Shown piece after piece: positions 51,136 to 62,936 of a DNA stretch of 64,000 nucleotides. Source of the stretch: Megalopta genalis (Eukaryota > Arthropoda > Insecta > Hymenoptera > Halictidae); NCBI RefSeq assembly GCF_051020955.1, contig NW_027476462.1, forward strand, positions 1-64,000, in the 5' to 3' direction. Under the pieces are notes generated by a model. It worked only from the letters and a program-made list of their open reading frames with translations. It did not search any database and was not told where the DNA came from. A program made the position numbers and the translations under genes. Within the stretch, counting starts at the first letter, position 1. Each line of letters starts with the position of its first letter.

Positions 51136-51566
51136 TGAATCATTTCTTTCGCTTGAATTTGAAGCTAACACGTTTGTTTCACATGCAGTTGAAGCTAAAT
51201 CATGTATATCACAAGTATTTGAAGCTGAACCATTTGTTTCGCATGAATATTAATCTAAACGATGTGTTTCGTCTGAATTTGAAGCTAAATCATGAGTTTC
51301 GCGTGGATTTGAAGCTAACTCGTTTGTTTCGCCTGCATTTGAACCTATATCACTTATATTCGCAAGTATTTTAAGCTAAACCATTCGTTTCGCATGGTTT
51401 TGAAGCTAAGCCTCCTACTTCGCTTTGATTTGAAACTAAATCTTGTTTAACACAAGTATCTGAATCTAAGCCATCTGTTTCGCAAGAATATGAAGCTATG
51501 AATCTAATCCATGTGATTCGCATTGATTTGCAGCTAAATCATGTGTTTCGCTTGGATTTGAAGCTA
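51136..51566. repeat. Older segmental duplicate, copy 2
   Basis: Counterpart of 46170-46600. Differences include GAACCATTTG for GAAACATTTT, and AAGCCTCCTACTTCG for GAGCCTTCTATTTCG. Confidence 0.75.
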
Positions 51567-52077
51567 ACTCGTTTGTTTCGCGTGCAGTTGAAGCTAAATT
51601 ATGAATATCACAAGTACTTATATCTAAACCATATGTTTCGCATGAATTTTAAGATAAGCCTTCAAGTTCGCAATAATTTGTAGCTAAATCATTTGTTCCG
51701 CATGGTTTGAAGCTAAATCATGTATGTCACATTTATTTGAAGCTGAACCATTTGTTTCGCATGATTATTAAGCTGAACCACGTGTTTCGAATGAATTTGA
51801 AGCTAAATCATCTGTTTCGCTTGGATTTGAATCTAACTCGTTAGTTTCGCATGCAGTTGAAGCTAAATTATGAATATCACAAGTACTTATATCTAATCCA
51901 TATGTTTCGCATGAATTTTAAGATAAGCCTTCAAGTTCGCAATGATTTGTAGCTAAATCATTTGTTTCGCATGGTTTGAAGCTAAATCATGTATGTCACA
52001 TTTATTTGAAGCTGAACCATTTGTTTCGCATGAATATTAAGCTGAACCACGTGTTTCGAATGAATTTGAAGCTAAAT
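51540..52077. repeat. 269-bp tandem repeat
   Basis: Two copies at about 51540-51808 and 51809-52077 share the markers ATTATGAATATCAC, TACTTATATC, a 29-bp monomer ATGGTTTGAAGC and CATTTATTTGAAGC at a constant 269-bp offset. A related, more diverged run lies at about 49905-50110. Confidence 0.8.
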
Positions 52078-53076
52078 CATGTGCTTCGCGTGGAGTTGAA
52101 GCTAACTCGTAAGTTTGGCATGCAGTTGAAGCTAAATCATGTTTATCACAAGTATCTGAAACTAAACCAATATAATATATATTTGAAGCTAAATCATTTG
52201 TTTCGCATGAATACGAACATCAGCCTTCTACTTCGCATTAGTTTGAAGCTATATCATTTGTTTCGCAAGGATTTGAAGCTAACTCGTTTGTTTCGCATGC
52301 AGTTGAAGCAAAATCATGTATTTCACAAGTATTTGAAGATAATCCATTTGTTTTGCATGGATCCGAAGATCAGCCTTCTAGTTCTCATTGATTTGAAGCT
52401 AAATCATCTGTTTCGCTTGGATTTGAAGCTAACTCGTTTGCTTCGCATGCAGTTGAAGCTAAATCATGCATATCACAAGTATTTGAAGCTGAACCTTTTG
52501 TTTCGCATGAATAGTAAGCTAATCCATGTGTTTCGAATGAATTTGAAGCTAAATCATGTGTTTCGCATGGATTTGAAGCTAACTCGTTCGTTTCGCATGC
52601 AGATGAGTCTATATCACATATATCGCAATTATCTGCAGCTAAATCATTGGTTTCGCATGGATTTGAAGCAAATCCTTCTACATCGCATTGATTTGCAGTT
52701 AAATCATGTGTTTCGCACGAATTTGAAGCTAATAGATGTGTTTCGCATTAATTTTATGCTAAATCATTTGTTACGTATGGAATTGAAGCTAACTGGTTTG
52801 TTACGCCTGCATTTGAAGCTATATAGCCTATATCCCAACTGTTCGAAGCTCAATCATTTGTTTCGCATGGATTTGAAGCTAACTCGTTTGTTGCGCATGA
52901 AGATGAATCTAAATAACGTATATCACAAGTATCTGAATCTGTATTTTTTTGGCATGGATTTGAATCTAATCCACGTGTATCGCATGAGTTTTAATCTAAA
53001 TCATGTGTTCCGCATGGATTTGAAGCTAACTCGTTTGTTTCGACTGCACTTGAAGCAATATCGCTTTTATCGCTAG
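51976..53076 (+). other. Open stretch of 366 codons across a family junction, judged not a gene
   Basis: This is the longest stretch that stays in the LKL-type frame (ten-residue pattern near DLKLNHVFRM). It crosses the family I to family II switch at 52548, which a conserved protein would be unlikely to do. The predicted product is very rich in Leu, Lys, Asn, His and Arg, with no recognisable domain. Frames of the same kind with 317-319 codons are at 32930-33883, 34862-35818, 37547-38503 and 46652-47611. Confidence 0.6.
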
Positions 53077-53284
53077 TATATGAAGCTGTAATCATTTGTT
53101 TCGCATGGATCTGAAGCTAACTCGTTTGTTTCGTCTGCATTTGAAGCTATATCACTTATATCCCAAGTGTTTGAAGCGAAATCATTTGTTTCGCATGGAT
53201 TTGAAGCTAAACCTACTACATCGCATGGACTTGAAGCAAATTCGTTTGTTTCGCCTGCAGCTGAAGCTATATCACATATATCGC
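52548..53284. repeat. 737-bp duplicated segment, left copy
   Basis: Matches 58348-59084 at a 5,800-bp offset. It contains the AATAGATGTG divergent run, a shortened monomer with TCTGTATTTTTTTGGC (about 52937) and the GCTGTAATC 31-bp monomer (about 53086). The copies diverge after 53284 (CAAGTATCTGTAGC versus CAATTATCTGAAGC). Confidence 0.85.
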
Positions 53285-54568
53285 AAGTATCTGTAGCTAA
53301 ATACTTTGTTTACCATGGATTAGAAGCTAAACCTTCTACATCGCATTGATTTGCTGTTAAATCATGTGTTTTGCATGGATTTGAAGCTAACTCGTTTGTT
53401 CCCCTTGCATTTGCAGCTATATCACTTATATCGCAAGAATCTGATGCTAAATCATTTGTTTCGCATGCATTTGAAGCTAAGCCTTCTACTTCGCATTGAT
53501 CTGACGCAAACTCAGGTGTTTCGCTAGGATTTCAAGCTAACTCGTTTGTTTCTCACGCATTTGAAGCTATATCACTTATATCGCAAGTATCTGAACCTAA
53601 ATCCTTTGTTTCGCAAGGATTTGAAGGTAACTCGTTTTGTTCCTTCTGCATTTGAAGCAATATAGCCTATATCCCAACTGTTTGAAGCTCAATCATTTGT
53701 TTCGCATGGATTTGAAGCTAAGCCTCCTACTTCGCATTGATTTGAAGTTAAACATTCTTCATCGCATTAATTTGAAGCTAAATCATGTGTTTCGCATGGA
53801 GTTGTAGCTAAACCGTCTAGATCGCATTGATTTGAAGGTAAACCTTCTACATCGCATTGATTTGCAGCTAAATCATGTGTTTCGCATGGATTTGAAGCTA
53901 ACTCGTTTGTTCCGCATGCAGATGAGGCTATATCACATATATCGTAATTATCTGCAGCTAAATCATTGGTTTCGCATGGATTTGAAGCAAATCCTTCTAC
54001 ATCGCATTGATTTGCAGCTAAATCATGTGTTTCGCATGGATTTGAAGCTAACTCGTTTGTTCCGCATGCAGATGAAGCTATATCACATATATCGCAATTA
54101 TCTGAAGCTAAATCATTGGTTTCGCATGGATTTGAAGCTAAACCTTCTACATCGAATTGATTTGCAGCTAAATCATGTGTTTCGCATGGATTTGAAGCTA
54201 ACTCGTTTGTTTCGCATGCAGATGAGGCTATATCACATATATCGTAATTATCTGCAGCTAAATCATTGGTTTCGCATGGATTTGAAGCAAATCCTTCTAC
54301 ATCGCATTGATTTGCAGCTAAATCATGTGTTTCGCACGAATTTGAAGCTAATAGATGTGTTTCGCATTAATTTTAAGCTAAATCATTTGTTACGTATGGA
54401 ATTGAAGCTAACTGGTTTGTTTCGCCTGCATTTGAAGCTATATACCCTATATCCCTACTGTTCGAAGCTCAATCATTTGTTTCGCATGGATTTGAAGCTA
54501 ACTCGTTTGTTGCGCATGCAGTTGAATCTAAATAACGTATATCACAAGTATCTGAATCTAAAGTCTAT

Positions 54569-57027
54569 ATCACTGTTTGGCATGGATTTGAATCTAATCC
54601 ACGTGTATCGCATGAGTTTTAAGCTAAATCATGTGTTCCGCATGGATTTGAAGCTAACTCGTTTGTTTCGACTGCACTTGAAGCAATATCACTTATATCG
54701 CTAGTATCTGAAGCTAAATCATTTGTTTCGCATGGATTTGAAACTAAACGATCAGCATCGTATCGATTTGCATCTAAATCATGTGTTTCGCATGGAGTTG
54801 CAGCTAACTCGTTCGTTTCGCCTGCATTTGATGCTATATCACTTATATCGCAAGTATCTGAAGCTAAATACTTTGTTTACCATGCATTTGAAGCTAAAAC
54901 TTCTACATCGCATTGATTTGCTGTTAAATCATGTGTTTCGCGTGGATTTGAAGCTAACTCGTTTGTTTCCCCAGCATTTGAAGCTATATCAATTATATCG
55001 CAAGTATCTGATGCTAAATCATTTGTTACGCATGGACTTGACGCTAAACCTTCTACATCGCATTGATTTGCATCTAAATCATGTGTTTCGCAAGGATTTG
55101 AAGCTAACTCGTTTGTTTCGTCTGCATTTGAAGGTGTATCACTTATATCGCTAGTATCTGAAGCTATAATCATTTGTTTCGCATGGATTTGAAGCTAAAC
55201 CTTCAACGTCGCATTGATTTGCATCTAAATCATATGTTTCGCATGGATTTGCAGCTAACTCGTTCGTTTCGCCTGCATTTGATGCTATATCACTTATATC
55301 GCAAGTATCTGTAGCTAAATACTTTGTTTACCATGGATTTGAAGCTAAACCTTCTACATCGCATTGATTTGCTGTTAAATCATGTGTTTTGCATGGATTT
55401 GAAGCTAACTCGTTTGTTCCCCTTGCATTTGCAGCTATATCACTTATATCGCAAGAATCTGATGCTAAATCATTTGTTTCGCATGCATTTGAAGCTAAGC
55501 CTTCTACTTCGCATTGATCTGACGCAAAATCAGGTGCTTCGCTAGGATTTCAAGCTAACTCGTTTGTTTCTCATGCATTTGAAGCTATATCACTTATATC
55601 GCAAGTATCTGAACCTAAATCCTTTGTTTCGCAAGGATTTGAAGGTAACTCGTTTTGTTCCTTCTGCATTTGAAGCAATATAGCCTATATCCCAACTGTT
55701 TGAAGCTCAATCATTTGTTTCGCATGGATTTGAAGCTAAGCCTTCTACTTCGCATTGATTTGAAGTTAAACCTTCTTCATCGCATTAATTTGAAGCTAAA
55801 TCATGTGTTTCGCATGGAGTTGTAGCTAAACCGTCTACATCGCATTGATTTGAAGGTAAACCTTCTACATCGCATTGATTTGCATCTAAATCATGTGTTT
55901 CGCAAGGATTTGAAGCTAACTCGTTTGTTTCGTTTGCATTTGAAGGTATATCACTTATATCGCTAGTATCTGAAGCTATAATCATATGTTTCGCATGGAT
56001 TTGCAGCTAACTCGTTCGTTTCGCCTGCATTTGATGCTATATCACTTATATCGCAAGTATCTGTAGCTAAATACTTTGTTTACCATGGATTTGAAGCTAA
56101 ACCTTCTACATCGCATTGATTTGCTGTTAAATCATGTGTTTTGCATGGATTTGAAGCTAACTCGTTTGGTCCCCTTGCATTTGCAGCTATATCACTTATA
56201 TCGCAAGAATCTGATGCTAAATCATTTGTTTCGCATGCATTTGAAGCTAAGCCTTCTACTTCGCATTGATCTGACGCAAAATCAGGTGTTTCGCTAGGAT
56301 TTCAAGCTAACTCGTTTGTTTCTCATGCATTTGAAGCTATATCACTTATATCGCAAGTATCTGAACCTAAATCCTTTGTTTCGCAAGGATTTGAAGGTAA
56401 CTCGTTTTGTTCCTTCTGCATTTGAAGCAATATAGCCTATATCCCAACTGTTTGAAGCTCAATCATTTGTTTCGCATGGATTTGAAGCTAAGCCTTCTAC
56501 TTCGCATTGATTTGAAGTTAAACCTTCTTCATCGCATTAATTTGAAGCTAAATCATGTGTTTCGCATGGAGTTGTAGCTAAACCGTCTACATCGCATTGA
56601 TTTGAAGGTAAACCTTCTACATCGCATTGATTTGCAGCTAAATCATGTGTTTCGCATGGATTTGAAGCTAACTCGTTTGTTCCGCATGCAGATGAAGCTA
56701 TATCACATATATCGCAATTATCTGAAGCTAAATCATTGGTTTCGCATGGATTTGAAGCTAAACCTTCTACATCGAATTGATTTGCAGCTAAATCATGTGT
56801 TTCGCATGGATTTGAAGCTAACTCGTTTGTTTTGCATGCAGATGAGGCTATATCACATATATCGTAATTATCTGGAGCTAAATCATTGGTTTCGCATGGA
56901 TTTGAAGCAAATCCTTCTACATCGCATTGATTTGCAGCTAAATCATGTGTTTCGCACGAATTTGAAGCTAATAGATGTGTTTCGCATTAATTTTAAGCTA
57001 AATCATTTGTTACGTATGGAATTGAAG
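54569..57027. repeat. 5-kb-spaced higher-order repeat, copy A
   Basis: Matches 59552-62070 at 4,983 bp up to about 55985 and 5,043 bp after it. The 60-bp step is two monomers missing here. Inside it, the run starting at TACTTTGTTTACC is itself repeated at 55314 and 56066 (752 bp). Just before the copy, a monomer near 54565 carries an inserted piece, GTCTATATCACTG, that lengthens it to about 36 bp. Confidence 0.8.
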
Positions 57028-58347
57028 GTAACTGGTTTGTTTCGCCTGCATTTGAAGCTATATACCCTATATCCCAACTGTTCGAAGCTCATTCATTTGT
57101 TTCGCATGGATTTGAAGCTAACTCGTTTGTTGCGCATGCAGTTGAATCTAAATAACGTATATCACAAGTATCTGAACCTAAAGTATGTGTTTGGCATGGA
57201 TTTGAATCTAATCCACGTGTATCGCATGAGTTTTAAGCTAAATCATGTGTTCCGCATGGATTTGAAGCTAACTCGTTTGTTTCGACTGCACTTGAAGCAA
57301 TATCACTTATATCGCTAGTATCTGAAGCTAAATCATTTGTTTCGCATGGATTTGAAACTAAACGATCAGCATCGTATCGATTTGCATCTAAATCATGTGT
57401 TTCGCATGGATTTGCAGCTAACTCGTTCGTTTCGCCTGCATTTGATGCTATATCACTTATATCGCAAGTATCTGTAGCTAAATACTTTGTTTACCATGGA
57501 TTTGAAGCTAAACCTTCTACATCGCATTGATTTGCTGATAAATCATGTGTTTTGCATGGATTTGAAGCTAACTCGTTTGTTCGCCTTGCATTTGCAGCTA
57601 TATCACTTATATCGCAAGAATCTGATGCTAAATCATTTGTTTCGCATGCATTTGAAGCTAAGCCTTCTACTTCGCATTGATCTGACGCAAAATCAGGTGT
57701 TTCGCTAGGATTTCAAGCTAACTCGTTTGTTTCTCATGCATTTGAAGCTATATCACTTATATCGCAAGTATCTGAACCTAAATCCTTTGTTTCGCAAGGA
57801 TTTGAAGGTAACTCGTTTTGTTCCTTCTGCATTTGACGCAATATAGCCTATATCCCAACTGTTTGAAGCTCAATCATTTGTTTCGCATGGATTTGAAGCT
57901 AAGCCTTCTACTTCGCATTGATTTGAAGTTAAACCTTCTTCATCGCATTAATTTGAAGCTAAATCATGTGTTTCGCATGGAGTTGTAGCTAAACCGTCTA
58001 CATCGCATTGATTTGAAGCTAAACCTTCTACATGGCATTGATTTGCAGCTAAATCATGTGTTTCGCATGGATTTGAAGCTAACTCGTTTGTTCCGCATGC
58101 AGATGAAGCTATATCACATATATCGCAATTATCTGAAGCTAAATCATTGGTTTCGCATGGATTTGAAGCTAAACCTTCTACATCGAATTGATTTGCAGCT
58201 AAATCATGTGTTTCGCATGGATTTGAAGCTAACTCGTTTGTTTCGCATGCAGATGAGGCTATATCACATATATCGTAATTATCTGCAGCTAAATCATTGG
58301 TTTCGCATGGATTTGAAGCAAATACTTCTACATCGCATTGATTTGCA

Positions 58348-59084
58348 GCTAAATCATGTGTTTCGCATGGATTTGAAGCTAACTCGTTCGTTTCGCATGC
58401 AGATGAGTCTATATCACATATATCGCAATTATCTGCAGCTAAATCATTGGTTTCGCATGGATTTGAAGTAAATCCTTCTACATCGCATTGATTTGCAGTT
58501 AAATCATGTGTTTCGCACGAATTTGAAGCTAATAGATGTGTTTCGCATTAATTTTATGCTAAATCATTTGTTACGTATGGAATTGAAGCTAACTGGTTTG
58601 TTACGCCTGCATTTGAAGCTATATAGCCTATATCCCAACTGTTCGAAGCTCAATCATTTGTTTCGCATGGATTTGAAGCTAACTCGTTTGTTGCGCATGA
58701 AGTTGAATCTAAATAACGTATATCACAAGTATCTGAATCTGTATTTTTTTGGCATGGATTTGAATCTAATCCACGTGTATCGCATGAGTTTTAATCTAAA
58801 TCATGTGTTCCGCATGGATTTGAAGCTAACTCGTTTGTTTCGACTGCACTTGAAGCAATATCGCTTTTATCGCTAGTATCTGAAGCTGTAATCATTTGTT
58901 TCGCATGGATCTGAAGCTAACTCGTTTGTTTCGTCTGCATTTGAAGCTATATCACTTATATCCCAAGTGTTTGAAGCGAAATCATTTGTTTCGCATGGAT
59001 TTGAAGCTAAACCTACTACATCGCATGGACTTGAAGCAAACTCGTTTGTTTCGCCTGCAGCTGAAGCTATATCACATATATCGC
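58348..59084. repeat. 737-bp duplicated segment, right copy
   Basis: Right copy of 52548-53284, differing at a few bases, for example GAAGTTGAATC versus GAAGATGAATC near 58701/52901. Here both flanks are family II, so this location is more natural for the segment than the family junction at 52548. Confidence 0.85.
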
Positions 59085-59551
59085 AATTATCTGAAGCTAA
59101 ATCATTGGTTTCGCATGGATTTGAAGCTAAAACTTCTACATCGAATTGATTTGCAGCTAAGTCATGTGTTTCGCATGGATTTGAAGCTAACTCGTTTGTT
59201 TTGCATGCAGATGAAACTATATCACATATATCGCAATTATCTGCAGCTAAATCATTGGTTTCGCATGGATTTGAAGTAAAACCTTCTACATCGCATTGAT
59301 TTGCAGCTAAATCATGTGTTTCGCACGAAGTTGAAGCTAATAGATGTGTTTCGCATTAATTTTAAGCTAAATCATTTGTTACGTATGGAATTGAAGCTGA
59401 CTGGTTTGTTACGCCTGCATTTGAAGCTATATAGCCTATATCCCAACTGTTCGAAGCTCAATCATTTGTTTCGCATGGATTTGAAGCAAACTCGTTTGTT
59501 GCGCATGAAGTTGAATCTAAATAACGTATATCACAAGTATCTGAATCTAAA

Positions 59552-62070
59552 GTATTTGTTTGGCATGGATTTGAATCTAATCCACATGTATCGCATGAGT
59601 TGTAAGCTAAATCATGTGTTCCGCATGGATTTGAAGCTAACTCGTTTGTTTCGACTGCACTTGAAGCAATATCACTTATATCGCTAGTATCTGAAGCTAA
59701 ATCATTTGTTTCGCATGGATTTGAAACTAAAAGTTCAGCATCGTATTGATTTGCATCTAAATCATGTGTTTCGCATGGATTTGCAGCTAACTCGTCCGTT
59801 TCGCCTGAATTTGATGCTATATCACTTATATCGCAAGTATCTGAAGCTAAATACTTTGTTTACCATGGATTTGAAGCTAAACCTTCTACATCGCATTGAT
59901 TTGCTGTTAAATCATGTGTTTCGCATGGATTTGAAGCTAACTCGTTTGTTTCCCCAGCATTTGAAGCTATATCAATTATATCGCAAGTATCTGATGCTAA
60001 ATCATTTGTTACGCATGGAGTTGTAGCTAAACCTTCTACATCGCATTGATTTGCATCTAAATCATGTGTTTCGCAAGGATTTGAAGCTAACTCGTTTGTT
60101 TCGTCTGCATTTGAAGGTATATCACTTATATCGCTAGTATCTGAAGCTATAATCATTTGTTTCGCATGGATTTGAAGCTAAACCTTCAACGTCGCATTGA
60201 TTTGCATCTAAATCATATGTTTCGCATGGATTTGCAGCTAACTCGTTCGTTTCGCCTGCATTTGATGCTATATCACTTATATCGCAAGTATCTGTAGCTA
60301 AATACTTTGTTTACCATGGATTTGAAGCTAAACCTTCTACATCGCATTGATTTGCTGTTAAATCATGTGTTTTGCATGGATTTGAAGCTAACTCGTTTGT
60401 TCCCCTTGCATTTGCAGCTATATCACTTATATCGCAAGAATCTGATGCTAAATCATTTGTTTCGCATGCATTTGAAGCTAAGCCTTCTACTTCGCATTGA
60501 TCTGACCCAAAATCAGGTGTTTCGCTAGGATTTCAAGCTAACTCGTTTGCTTCTCATGCATTTGAAGCTATATCACTTATATCGCAAGTATCTGAACCTA
60601 AATCCTTTGTTTCGCAAGGATTTGAAGGTAACTCGTTTTGTTCCTTCTGCATTTGAAGCAATATAGCCTATATCCCAACTGTTTGAAGCTCAATCATTTG
60701 TTTCGCATGGATTTGAAGCTAAGCCTTCTACTTCGCATTGATTTGAAGTTAAACCTTCTTCATCGCATTAATTTGAAGCTAAATCATGTGTTTCGCATGG
60801 AGTTGTAGCTAAACCGTCTACATCGCATTGATTTGAAGGTAAACCTTCTACATCGCATTGATTTGCATCTAAATCATGTGTTTCGCAAGGATTTGAAGCT
60901 AACTCGTTTGTTTCGTCTGCATTTGAAGGTATATCACTTATATCGCTACTATCTGAAGCTATAATCATTTGTTTCGCATGGATTTGAAGCTAAACCTTCA
61001 ACGTCGCATTGATTTGCATCTAAATCATATGTTTCGAATGGATTTGCAGCTAACTCGTTCGTTTCGCCTGCATTTGATGCTATATCACTTATATCGTAAG
61101 TATCTGTAGCTAAATACTTTGTTTACCATGGATTTGAAGCTAAACCTTCTACATCGCATTGATTTGCTGTTAAATCATGTGTTTTGCATGGATTTGAAGC
61201 TAACTCGTTTGGTCCCCTTGCATTTGCAGCTATATCACTTATATCGCAAGAATCTGATGCTAAATCATTTGTTTCGCATGCATTTGAAGCTAAGCCTTCT
61301 ACTTCGCATTGATCTGACGCAAAATCAGGTGTTTCGCTAGGATTTCAAGCTAACTCGTTTGTTTCTCATGCATTTGAAGCTATATCACTTATATCGCAAG
61401 TATCTGAACCTAAATCCTTTGTTTCGCAAGGATTTGAAGGTAACTCGTTTTGTTCCTTCTGCATTTGAAGCAATATAGCCTATATCCCAACTGTTTGAAG
61501 CTCAATCATTTGTTTCGCATGGATTTGAAGCTAAGCCTTCTACTTCGCATTGATTTGAAGTTAAACCTTCTTCATCGCATTAATTTGAAGCTAAATCATG
61601 TGTTTCGCATGGAGTTGTAGCTAAACCGTCTACATCGCATTGATTTGAAGGTAAACCTTCTACATCGCATTGATTTGCAGCTAAATCATGTGTTTCGCAT
61701 GGATTTGAAGCTAACTCGTTTGTTCCGCATGCAGATGAAGCTATATCACATATATCGCAATTATCTGAAGCTAAATCATTGGTTTCGCATGGATTTGAAG
61801 CTAAACCTTCTACATCGAATTGATTTGCAGCTAAATCATGTGTTTCGCATGGATTTGAAGCTAACTCGTTTGTTTCGCATGCAGATGAGGCTATATCACA
61901 TATATCGTAATTATCTGCAGCTAAATCATTGGTTTCGCATGGATTTGAAGCAAATCCTTCTACATCGCATTGATTTGCAGCTAAATCATGTGTTTCGCAC
62001 GAATTTGAAGCTAATAGATGTGTTTCGCATTAATTTTAAGCTAAATCATTTGTTACGTATGGAATTGAAG
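59552..62070. repeat. 5-kb-spaced higher-order repeat, copy B
   Basis: Copy of 54569-57027 retaining the 60 bp lost there; consequently its inner repeat step is 812 bp. It diverges after about 62070, where GAATTGAAGCTAACTCG is followed by a different run of monomers. Confidence 0.8.
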
Positions 62071-62936
62071 CTAACTCGTTTGTTTTGCATGCAGATGAGG
62101 CTATATCACATATATCGTAATTATCTGGAGCTAAATCATTGGTTTCGCATGGATTTGAAGCTAAACCTTCTACATCGCATTGATTTGCTGTTAAATCATG
62201 TGTTTTGCATGGATTTGAAGCTAACTCGTTTGTTCCCCTTGCATTTGCAGCTATATCACTTATATCGCAAGAATCTGATGCTAAATCATTTGTTTCGCAT
62301 GCATTTGAAGCTAAGCCTTCTACTTCGCATTGATCTGACGCAAAATCAGGTGTTTCGCTAGGATTTCAAGCTAACTCGTTTGTTTCTCATGCATTTGAAG
62401 CTATATCACTTATATCGCAAGTATCTGAACCTAAATCCTTTGTTTCGCAAGGATTTGAAGGTAACTCGTTTTGTTCCTTCTGCATTTGAAGCAATATAGC
62501 CTATATCCCAACTGTTTGAAGCTCAATCATTTGTTTCGCATGGATTTGAAGCTAAGCCTTCTACTTCGCATTGATTTGAAGTTAAACCTTCTTCATCGCA
62601 TTAATTTGAAGCTAAATCATGTGTTTCGCATGGAGTTGTAGCTAAACCGTCTACATCGCATTGATTTGAAGGTAAACCTTCTACATCGCATTGATTTGCA
62701 GGTAAATCATGTGTTTCGCATGGATTTGAAGCTAACTCGTTTGTTTCGCATGCAGATGAGGCTATATCACATATATCGTAATTATCTGCAGCTAAATCAT
62801 TGGTTTCGCATGGATTTGAAGCAAATCCTTCTACATCGCATTGATTTGCAGCTAAATCATGTGTTTCGCACGAATTTGAAGCTAATAGATGTGTTTCGCA
62901 TTAATTTTAAGCTAAATCATTTGTTACGTATGGATT

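Larger units (their letters stand above)
41081..52548. repeat. Mixed zone, mostly family I
   Basis: Family I and II alternate: I at about 41081-41265, II to 42490, I to 43715, II to 45007, then mostly I to 52548, with short II-like runs near 47560 and 47760. Family I here shows an extra sub-variant in which E-type monomers have ATGAATATTAAGC or ATGAATAGTAAGC and the next monomer has CGAATGAATTTG. Irregular 36-bp monomers with a short internal duplication (GAAGCTATGAATC or GAAGCTATGAAGC) occur at about 46530, 48728 and 51493. No gene is seen. Confidence 0.75.

Noticed and set aside
52137..52195. AT-rich ATATAATATATATTTG near 52175 as an origin or promoter
   Set aside because: It is a short disturbance of two joined monomers (part of one monomer lost); nothing around it supports a regulatory role.
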